From positions 1 through 9,171 of the forward strand of contig JAUWIS010000022.1 of the NCBI GenBank assembly GCA_030605245.1: DNA of 9,171 nt. Direction: 5' to 3'. Positions 1 to 4,994 of this stretch are shown piece after piece. Each line of letters opens with the position of its first letter. The first letter of the stretch is position 1. Origin of the DNA: Methanobacteriota archaeon (lineage in GTDB: Archaea; Thermoplasmatota; JASEFT01; JAUWIS01). The notes beneath the pieces are model-generated. The model saw only the letters and a list, made by a program, of their open reading frames with translations. It was not told the origin of the DNA and did no database searches. The position numbers and the translations under genes were made by a program.

Positions 1-391
1 CTATTTTTCCATAGATGCTCACATTTGCATTTACAGCGTTAAGATTGCTGGAATCTATACCTGAATATCCGAAGAAGATGTATGCTGCACCACAATCTGC
101 TGTTAAACCGTCTGCAGAATCATTATATGGTGCTCCAACAATAATATCATCATAATTATCGCCGTTCAAGTTCCCTGCATAAGAGACATTCCAGCCATAG
201 TTTTCATCTGCTTTAGAGCCAACACCTGAGACAAGCTCATTTAATGATGAACTCCCGCCTTTTGCAGCCTTTTGGGTTTGGGCTTGGATTGCCTCACCTG
301 GTGTAATAGTAAGGAGCATTATCACTACTGCAATTACTATGAACGACTTTATGATTGTGTTGTTGATTTTTATTTTTTTGTTCTTTTTCAT
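1..391 (-). CDS. Secreted FG-GAP beta-propeller protein, N-terminal part (runs off the window)
   Basis: The frame is open from an ATG at 391 to the left edge (130 codons, no stop), so the C-terminus is missing. Residues 1-34 form a signal peptide: a Lys-rich start, then KSFIVIAVVIMLL. Residues about 60-110 match an FG-GAP/integrin-alpha-type repeat: a YGWNVSYAGNLNGD stretch, then DDIIVGAPYND and a GAAYIFFG strand. The N-L-N-G-D-N-Y-D-D segment is the expected calcium-binding loop. Such proteins fold as beta-propellers on the cell surface, often for adhesion or protein binding. The start is firm: an AGGAG site lies six bases upstream, inside the last codons of the ATPase gene, and the start overlaps that gene's TGA as ATGA, implying translational coupling. 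The substrate or partner cannot be told from this fragment. Confidence 0.85.
   Translation of the reverse strand, partial: MKKNKKIKINNTIIKSFIVIAVVIMLLTITPGEAIQAQTQKAAKGGSSSLNELVSGVGSKADENYGWNVSYAGNLNGDNYDDIIVGAPYNDSADGLTADCGAAYIFFGYSGIDSSNLNAVNANVSIYGKI
311..366 (-). repeat. Signal-peptide DNA module, copy A (in FG-GAP gene)
   Basis: A 56-base block encoding the hydrophobic signal-peptide core. It matches copy B at 1975-2030 in 50 of 56 positions without gaps. A 17-base core, actgcaattactatgaa on the plus strand, is identical in copies A, B and C. Confidence 0.8.
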
Positions 392-1545
392 TTGGCTCTC
401 CTGCTGCTTAAATATTCCTTGAATAATGGATGATAGAGTTTGTATTCACCGCGATTGACTTTTACGACAAGATTCTTTTCCATCATCCTGTTTAACGCCT
501 TTGCCACCTTTGTTTTATCCTTCTTCCCACATAAATCTTTCAACCTCACAACCTCTTGATTAGACATCATTTTCTTTAAAACCCTGCGTTCAAACTCACT
601 GGCTATACCAAGATCTTTTTCAAATTTCTCCCTCTCCAACTCAGACATAATTTTACTGACCCTATCCTTAATAAATTGAACATCAATAACACCTTTCTTT
701 CTTTCTTCAACTAAGGTTTGCATAAAAAAGGATACAAAGTATGGGTTACCTTTTGTTTTTTCATACACAAAACCAGAGGCATCCTCTGTTACCTTGATAT
801 TTAGCCCAGCAGCAAGAATTGGCGTGTTAATTAATTCTTTTGCTTCGTTTTTATTGAAATCTTTGATCTCGTATGTATTGAAGAATCTTCCCATAGGCTC
901 TGCTAACTCTCTAATCTCACTAAAAAGACCCTTGTACCCAGTGATCACCAATTGATAGTTACAATTGTACCTGGGCAGGTCCTGGAATATACTCCTAACA
1001 TCTAGGATTCCACCTTTCACTGCCTGTAACAGATGATGAAGGTCGTCTACTACTAAAACAACGGTTTCAACACCTTCTCTGTGCAGAGACTTCCACATAT
1101 CAATCAAACCTGAGTGTAGTTGTGTTATCGGTATTTTTGGTGTTTCTTTTTCATTTCTCTGCATTGTGAATGGCCCAAGTTTTAATTGATCTGTTCTCCA
1201 TGAAAGAAGCTCATCTTTTAATCTGGATGATATTCCTTTTGAGGTTATTAGGTCCTGATTGAGTTTGTACAGTAAAAGATAGCAGAATTCACCAACATCT
1301 TTTATTGTTCTAGGAACGCCGAAACCGGAGGATAATGCCTTAATATTTGATTTTGCTGCCATATCCATGAATTTGTATGCAAGACTGCTTTTCCCAACAC
1401 CCCAGTCACCAAGTATTGCTATGTTCTCAGGTAGTTTTGAATCCGCTGTCCTTTTAAAATCTCTTCTAAATCGTCCTATCTCATTCTGTCTGTTAGCAAA
1501 GAATTCCGGCCTTATAGGGTATTTTGGGTTGAATGGATTAAGCAT
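388..1545 (-). CDS. AAA/STAND-type ATPase with C-terminal winged helix (ATPase 1)
   Basis: This is a 385-residue cytoplasmic P-loop ATPase with no signal peptide or membrane segment. The N-terminal NPFNPKYPIRPEFFANR stretch is typical of archaeal AAA_16/COG1672-like ATPases. Walker A is GDWGVGKSS (46-54), Walker B is VVLVVDD (D167-D168), and a sensor-1-like strand ends LVITGY (about 199-204). A GNPYFV motif follows in the lid. The last 75 or so residues look like a winged helix. The ATG at 1545 is preferred over an in-frame ATG at 1608 because AAGGTGA lies five bases before it and the paralogue at 2058-3146 begins equivalently. Its stop overlaps the start of the FG-GAP gene. Its role is unknown; relatives are often regulators or signalling ATPases. 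Confidence 0.85.
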   Translation of the reverse strand: MLNPFNPKYPIRPEFFANRQNEIGRFRRDFKRTADSKLPENIAILGDWGVGKSSLAYKFMDMAAKSNIKALSSGFGVPRTIKDVGEFCYLLLYKLNQDLITSKGISSRLKDELLSWRTDQLKLGPFTMQRNEKETPKIPITQLHSGLIDMWKSLHREGVETVVLVVDDLHHLLQAVKGGILDVRSIFQDLPRYNCNYQLVITGYKGLFSEIRELAEPMGRFFNTYEIKDFNKNEAKELINTPILAAGLNIKVTEDASGFVYEKTKGNPYFVSFFMQTLVEERKKGVIDVQFIKDRVSKIMSELEREKFEKDLGIASEFERRVLKKMMSNQEVVRLKDLCGKKDKTKVAKALNRMMEKNLVVKVNRGEYKLYHPLFKEYLSSRRAK

Positions 1546-1550
1546 TTTTT

Positions 1551-1557
1551 TCACCTT
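1551..1557 (-). promoter_or_regulatory. Shine-Dalgarno site that fixes the start of ATPase 1
   Basis: AAGGTGA lies five bases before the ATG at 1545. The upstream in-frame ATG at 1608 has no comparable site, so 1545 is preferred. ATPase 2 has the same site at the same spacing. Confidence 0.7.
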
Positions 1558-1587
1558 ACTTCGGAATTGCTTTTGGCAACTCCTCGT

Positions 1588-1614
1588 ATACTCATTCGCT
1601 TCGCTCATGAGTAT
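1588..1614 (-). promoter_or_regulatory. Inverted repeat (hairpin) in the leader of ATPase 1
   Basis: ATACTCAT (1588-1595) and ATGAGTAT (1607-1614) are a perfect 8-base inverted repeat around an 11-base loop. It lies between the putative TATA box and the preferred start at 1545. It could be an mRNA hairpin or a dyad for a DNA-binding protein. There is no U-tract, so a terminator is unlikely. Confidence 0.35.
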
Positions 1615-1646
1615 GTAGACAAAGTTGGCATAGTTACCTTTTCTTT

Positions 1647-1683
1647 TGTCAACATGGTATATTATGTCAACTTTATTTAAACC
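1647..1683 (-). promoter_or_regulatory. Possible archaeal promoter for ATPase 1 with repeated TGTCAAC motif
   Basis: On the minus strand the TTTAAATAAAG stretch at about 1671-1681 resembles an archaeal TATA box, just after the stop of the 33-residue mini-ORF. Just downstream, TGTCAAC occurs twice on the plus strand (1647-1653 and 1665-1671), 18 bases apart. A partly complementary AAAGTTG is at 1621-1627. Transcription would start near 1648, giving a leader of about 100 bases. The repeats could be an operator, but this is only pattern-based. Confidence 0.3.
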
Positions 1684-1785
1684 TTACGCTCCCCCTTCAC
1701 TCGGTATCACGCTGAGCAACATTATCACTACTGCAATGACGAGCAACAGGAGCGTATCTTTCATTTTACTATTTCTTTTTATCAT
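1684..1785 (-). CDS. 33-residue mini-ORF, signal-peptide-like
   Basis: A complete ATG-to-TAA ORF with GAGGGGT about seven bases upstream as a plausible ribosome site. It encodes a Lys/Arg start, a hydrophobic core (LLLLVIAVVIMLLSVIP) and a short tail, SEGGA. It resembles the 5' ends of the FG-GAP gene and of the mini-ORFs at 1942-2061 and 3127-3285, most clearly in VIAVV-MLL, but is more diverged at DNA level. It could be a tiny membrane peptide, a translated leader for ATPase 1, or the stub of a deleted secreted-protein gene. The good ribosome site argues that it could be translated. Confidence 0.4.
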   Translation of the reverse strand: MIKRNSKMKDTLLLLVIAVVIMLLSVIPSEGGA

Positions 1786-1787
1786 TC

Positions 1788-1949
1788 TTATACCCCTCTA
1801 TTTATTGCAATAACATTTCCATCTTCTGCTTTAACATTATGGAATGACAATGGGGATGTGCTGAAAATCATAAAGTATAGTATTATGATGGAAATAACCT
1901 TCCTGTTTTGGGATAAATTTGGGATAAATTTGGGATAAATTTTAATCAC
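1788..1949 (-). pseudogene. Signal-peptide-like frame without a clear start (53 codons)
   Basis: The frame stays open from a GTG at 1949 through the 11-base tandem repeat to a TAA at 1788. After repeat-encoded residues it reads as a typical signal peptide: RK, then VISIIILYFMIF, small residues, and a plausible cleavage after VKA before EDGN. It ends after 13 more residues. There is no good ATG start; a GAGGTGA site near 1947-1953 precedes an ATT codon at 1940. It is probably the decayed 5' end of another exported-protein gene, but a short translated peptide cannot be excluded. Confidence 0.3.
1910..1942 (+). repeat. Tandem repeat, 11 bases x 3
   Basis: The unit GGGATAAATTT occurs three times head to tail without mismatch, starting at 1910, 1921 and 1932. 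Read on the minus strand it has no stop in any frame. As 11 is not a multiple of three, each change in copy number would change the downstream frame. Confidence 0.9.
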
Positions 1950-2061
1950 CTCTTGACCTACCCGGCGTAATGGTAAGGAGCATCATCACCACTGCAATTA
2001 CTATGAATGACTTTAGGATTATGCTGTTGAGTTTTGTTTTTTTGGTTTTTCTACTATTCAT
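1942..2061 (-). CDS. 39-residue mini-ORF, signal peptide only
   Basis: It begins at an ATG that overlaps the TGA of ATPase 2 as ATGA, with AAGGT a few bases upstream in the ATPase coding sequence. The first 33 or so residues nearly equal the signal peptide of the FG-GAP protein (KSFIVIAVVMMLLTITPG). The reading frame then ends after RSRGD at a TAA abutting the 11-base tandem repeat. Its position after ATPase 2 is the same as that of the FG-GAP gene after ATPase 1. The simplest reading is the stump of a second exported-protein gene that lost its body. It may still be translated into a small membrane peptide. Confidence 0.45.
   Translation of the reverse strand: MNSRKTKKTKLNSIILKSFIVIAVVMMLLTITPGRSRGD
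1975..2030 (-). repeat. Signal-peptide DNA module, copy B
   Basis: The same 56-base block as copy A (50/56) and copy C (49/56), counted by hand without gaps. It lies in the 39-residue mini-ORF directly after ATPase 2. Confidence 0.8.
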
Positions 2062-3146
2062 GATAACCTTCCCTTTATATACTGACCAAACAGTTTACTC
2101 TCTATGAAATATTCCTTATTTTCTTGCTTAATGATGCCTTTTTCTTTCAGCCTGGATAAGCATGGAGACAGGGAGCCTTTCTTGATTCTGGATTTATTTA
2201 GTATTTTTGAGAATGGTAAAGGCTCTGAGTCTGTCAAAGAAGATAATATCTTCTTTTCTATTGGTGAAATACTTTCGAATCTTCTGCTAAAAATATCTCT
2301 GCTAATATCAGAAAAGGCCTTATTAAAGCCTTTTCCAAAGGCCTCAGCATCAAATTTCTTCCCTGATTCTTCAAAAACATGATTTGAGATTTCCTGGATA
2401 TAATAAGGATGCCCTTCTGATACTGCTGCTATTTCTTCAATAACATTTTTTTCATAATCCATGCCAACATTTTCTAAGGGGATCTTAACCGCCTTAATAC
2501 CTTCTTTTTTATTTAACCTGTTCAGAATTACAGGTTCGAAGAACCTGATTAAAGGCTCATGTGTCTCATACATTTTGTCAAATAAAATGTTTGTACCAGC
2601 TACTACAAACATCACTTTACAATTCTTTTTAGTCAGTTGCATTGCTGTATTCCTCAGCAACAGCATGGTGCCTTTGAAATCCTGTATAAGGTCTAAATCA
2701 TCGATTGTAATCAGAATTGGTTTGTTTATTTTATTGTAAATTTTTGTCAGTAAATCTTCCAATGAGAGTTGTGCTTCACCCTGAGACTCAAATTTTAACT
2801 TTAGCAGCCCTAAGGAAAGCACTAACTCTTTAAATTTTGTTTTTTGTGTCTCCATATTGGTTTTCAATCTTCTTAGCAGGTTAGAGACAAATGTAGGTGT
2901 ATCTTCCATCGAAGCAATCGTTGATGCAACAAAACAATCATTTTCAGAGGCAATACTTTCAAATTTTGTTATTAAAGAAGTTTTGCCTATTCCCCAGCCA
3001 CCTATAACAGCCATATGCATAGGTGTATTGTTTATTGTTGATTTCAATTTCTTCTCAAAAGTTTTTATTTGCTCATCCCTCCCAGCAAAATAGGGAGGAA
3101 ATAGGCCTGAGCCTGGTCTGAATGGATTAGGATACAAAGTATTCAT
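2058..3146 (-). CDS. AAA/STAND-type ATPase with C-terminal winged helix (ATPase 2)
   Basis: This is a 362-residue cytoplasmic ATPase, a diverged paralogue of ATPase 1. The N-terminus NPFRPGSGLFPPYFAGRDEQ matches that family. Walker A is GGWGIGKTS (49-57) and Walker B is ILITIDD (D149-D150). A sensor-1-like strand VMFVVAGT and a lid motif GHPYYIQ follow. The last 70 or so residues resemble a winged helix. The ATG at 3146 is chosen over an in-frame start at 3212 because AAGGTGA sits five bases upstream and the upstream extension covers only another mini-ORF. Its start is overlapped by 20 bases by the mini-ORF at 3127-3285, and its TGA overlaps the next mini-ORF as ATGA. The target of the ATPase is unknown. 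Confidence 0.85.
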   Translation of the reverse strand: MNTLYPNPFRPGSGLFPPYFAGRDEQIKTFEKKLKSTINNTPMHMAVIGGWGIGKTSLITKFESIASENDCFVASTIASMEDTPTFVSNLLRRLKTNMETQKTKFKELVLSLGLLKLKFESQGEAQLSLEDLLTKIYNKINKPILITIDDLDLIQDFKGTMLLLRNTAMQLTKKNCKVMFVVAGTNILFDKMYETHEPLIRFFEPVILNRLNKKEGIKAVKIPLENVGMDYEKNVIEEIAAVSEGHPYYIQEISNHVFEESGKKFDAEAFGKGFNKAFSDISRDIFSRRFESISPIEKKILSSLTDSEPLPFSKILNKSRIKKGSLSPCLSRLKEKGIIKQENKEYFIESKLFGQYIKGRLS

Positions 3147-3285
3147 TGTATTCACCTTTTTGTATATTATGTATTTTGTGCATATAAAACTTTCCCTCAC
3201 CTGGCATACCACTGAGGAGCATCATAACTACTGCAATTACTATGAATGATTTCAGAATTATGTTGTTGATTTTTTTGTTTTTCAT
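3127..3285 (-). CDS. 52-residue mini-ORF, signal-peptide-like, overlapping ATPase 2
   Basis: It runs from an ATG at 3285, preceded by a weak GGTTGA site, to a TAA at 3127. Residues 1-31 repeat the signal-peptide module (KSFIVIAVVMMLLSGMPGEG). The next 21 residues, KFYMHKIHN onward, look like non-coding sequence read through by chance. The ORF overlaps the start of ATPase 2 by 20 bases, so if translated it could couple expression of the ATPase. Alternatively it is the stub of a lost exported-protein gene. The DNA-level match to the modules at 311-366 and 1975-2030 is strong. Confidence 0.4.
   Translation of the reverse strand: MKNKKINNIILKSFIVIAVVMMLLSGMPGEGKFYMHKIHNIQKGEYNEYFVS
3152..3158 (-). 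promoter_or_regulatory. Shine-Dalgarno site that fixes the start of ATPase 2
   Basis: AAGGTGA lies five bases before the ATG at 3146, inside the overlapping mini-ORF. This favours 3146 over the in-frame codon at 3212, which lies in the signal-peptide module. Confidence 0.7.
3214..3269 (-). repeat. Signal-peptide DNA module, copy C
   Basis: The third copy of the 56-base block, 49/56 identical to copy B. It lies in the 52-residue mini-ORF directly before ATPase 2. A fourth copy at about 1701-1757 shares the protein pattern but is more diverged. Confidence 0.8.
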
Positions 3286-3329
3286 TTTATCAACCTATTA
3301 TTATGATAAATTTTTCAAACATGGTTTAT

Positions 3330-4052
3330 TTATTTCGCTATTATCGCAAAACCATTCTCATCAACCACTAACGGGAAAAAATCCGTGGCATGTTTTGTTT
3401 CCCTCATTTTCGCGATGTTCACAAACCTGCCAACGGTATTACCCAGACGCTCTATTGAAAGATGGATGATACCGTCACTCAGGAAGCTTTCAACCTCATA
3501 TTTTCCGAACTCTTTTCTGCTCTGAGGCATTTCAGTTATAAGAAATGTTGTGATACCCAGAGCTCTCAGTCCTCTGAAGAAATGAAAAATCTCGGTCCGC
3601 GGGTCCTTTATCGGTGTGAGCGCATACAATGCATCAAGGGAATCAATCACCAGGATTTCAAAGTCCATTGTTTTTTTATAGTTTTGTATCTGGGTTAGAA
3701 TGGCTTCCATCCAGTTTCCTTTCTTAAAAAGTGTTTCCTTACTTCCTCTCTTTATCGGCTCCCTAAGCTCTATTAATGTAACAAGGTTTTTTACATCTTC
3801 TATGTCCACCCCAAACTTTTTCATCTGCCTGATCAGACTGCCCCTTTACTGTTACAATGAAAAATACAATCATTTTACACCCTCATGTTTGGCTGCATTA
3901 TACATTATGTTAAATGTAAAAGATGATTTCATTGAGCCTGCTGTTCCACATACAAGCACTACATAGTTTTTAGGTATACCACCCTGCATTCGCTCATCTA
4001 AATCTCGTACGTATGTCTTTATCCTTCCTTTGACCTTTCTTGTTTCAGGCAT
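3330..4052 (-). pseudogene. KaiC-like RecA-family ATPase interrupted by three in-frame stops
   Basis: The full frame is 240 codons, the usual size of single-domain archaeal KaiC-like proteins. The start at 4052 has AGGAGA a few bases upstream. Residues 10-30 are the typical N-terminus; Walker A is GTAGSMKSS (36-44). After GVK (58-60) come TGA (codon 61), LYFSL, TAA (67), Q, TAA (69), then RGSLIRQM. The frame is intact on both sides. Walker B is FEILVIDS, and the C-terminal KMRETKH carries the conserved Lys/Arg/His pattern. In KaiC the catalytic Glu lies 25 residues after the P-loop Lys; here K42+25 is exactly codon 67. The gene is probably a very recent pseudogene or holds sequence errors. 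Two split products, 60 residues and an ATG-started 164 residues from 3824, are possible, but I see no good ribosome site for the second. Confidence 0.8.
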
Positions 4053-4084
4053 CTGATTCTCCTTTTTTATTATATGTATCAGGG

Positions 4085-4100
4085 CATATAAGTTTATCGC
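4085..4100 (-). promoter_or_regulatory. Possible TATA box for the KaiC-like gene
   Basis: The 56-base gap before the KaiC-like gene reads GATAAACTTATATG on the minus strand. This is about 35-45 bases before the ATG, the right distance for a TATA box, a short leader and the AGGAGA site. It suggests separate transcription from the FN3 operon. It is weak evidence in such an AT-rich sequence. Confidence 0.3.
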
Positions 4101-4108
4101 AGATTATC

Positions 4109-4987
4109 TTAATTTTCCTCTCTTCTGACCAGGTAAACCATCACTGCTATCAGACACGCTACAATGCAGAATACAACAATTAAAATCCTGTTGTAATCAT
4201 CAGCATTCGCCTTTGTCTCTGGTGCAGCAGGTTTGGGAAGGGCTTTAAATTCTGTTGGTGTTGTGCAGTTCTGGAAACCTTTTTCATAATATTCTTCATC
4301 GGTAGTAATAATCGTTGTGACATTTTTATGACCATATTTCCCACCTTCAATCTCTATGTACAAAGTATCGTTTATCTCCCATTCAGTAAATGCTGTACCG
4401 TTTTCATGTTTCAGGTTTGCTATGTCAACTGCCCAGTAACCCTGAAATACCATGCATGATAACGCTGTTGAGTTTATTCCGTCATGTTCAACTGTCGCAT
4501 ACACTATTGTTCCATCAGCATTTTCATTGTTGTCAAGAATCACCTGACCACCCAATATGTGAGAAGGTATTGAAATCATCTCACTGATTTTTGCTGTTCT
4601 GAAGGTGTAATATGAATCATTGTTATTGTCCAAAACATCGCCTGACACAGTTTCAAAATAATAGGTTGTGCTATTGGTTAAACCTGTTAGTTCAACCATT
4701 ATAACACAGTTCTCCCTTAGACTATTGTCAGTTTCTGTTAAATTCAGGTTATTAAAACTAATGCCATAATGTACTGTTCCTGTACAAGACTCATCTGCAA
4801 CCCATGATATTACAACACTGCAACTGCTTATGTTTGATATTCTATGATTCTGATCTTCCTCTGCATTTACAGGAGATGACAAAAGAAAGAGTATAACAAT
4901 GCAGATGACAAAAATTTTCACAACACAATTATATTTTTCAGACATTTCTTTTATTTTGCCTTTGCCAAAGAGTGAAGATAAACTCAT
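4109..4987 (-). CDS. FN3-containing surface protein with C-terminal membrane anchor
   Basis: 292 residues. Residues about 20-42 are a signal peptide core (VVKIFVICIVILFLLSSPVNA, cut before EED) after a rather long N-region. An FN3 domain lies at about 48-132 (SVVISWVADES, VELTGLTNSTTYYFE). A second beta-domain at about 145-228 has VYATVEHDG and GYWAVDIANLKHENG. A Pro/Ala-rich linker and a transmembrane helix (267-287) follow, with a VRREEN tail. Both ectodomains match those of the DnaA-fusion protein immediately upstream, so the two genes are paralogues, one lacking the ATPase. The ATG at 4987 follows the neighbour's TGA by seven bases with GTGAGGA as ribosome site; an in-frame start at 5029 would overlap the neighbour. 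N-x-S/T sequons suggest glycosylation. Confidence 0.8.
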   Translation of the reverse strand: MSLSSLFGKGKIKEMSEKYNCVVKIFVICIVILFLLSSPVNAEEDQNHRISNISSCSVVISWVADESCTGTVHYGISFNNLNLTETDNSLRENCVIMVELTGLTNSTTYYFETVSGDVLDNNNDSYYTFRTAKISEMISIPSHILGGQVILDNNENADGTIVYATVEHDGINSTALSCMVFQGYWAVDIANLKHENGTAFTEWEINDTLYIEIEGGKYGHKNVTTIITTDEEYYEKGFQNCTTPTEFKALPKPAAPETKANADDYNRILIVVFCIVACLIAVMVYLVRREEN

Positions 4988-4994
4988 TTTTTCC

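Larger units (their letters stand above)
1609..2057. other. Region between the two ATPase genes without a full-size gene
   Basis: About 450 bases containing three consecutive short signal-peptide-like frames on the minus strand (1942-2061, 1788-1949, 1684-1785), the 11-base tandem repeat, and the possible promoter with repeated TGTCAAC. No larger gene, RNA gene or insertion-sequence end is visible. It looks like the residue of two or three deleted exported-protein genes, or a string of leader peptides. Confidence 0.5.

Noticed and set aside
1647..1671. Bacterial -35 boxes (TTGACA occurs on the minus strand at both TGTCAA sites)
   Set aside because: No properly spaced -10 element is convincing and the other signals in the window look archaeal. 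They are better described as a direct repeat of unknown role.
1910..1942. Tandem DnaA boxes linked to the DnaA-like protein
   Set aside because: The repeat contains TTATCCCAA, which differs from the bacterial consensus TTATCCACA at two positions, and the DnaA-like protein has no DNA-binding domain IV. The resemblance is probably chance.
3846..3872. Recoding of the KaiC-like stops as selenocysteine or pyrrolysine
   Set aside because: Two of the three stops are TAA, which neither system uses, and pyrrolysine needs TAG. I saw no obvious stem-loop supporting Sec insertion. Mutation or error is simpler.
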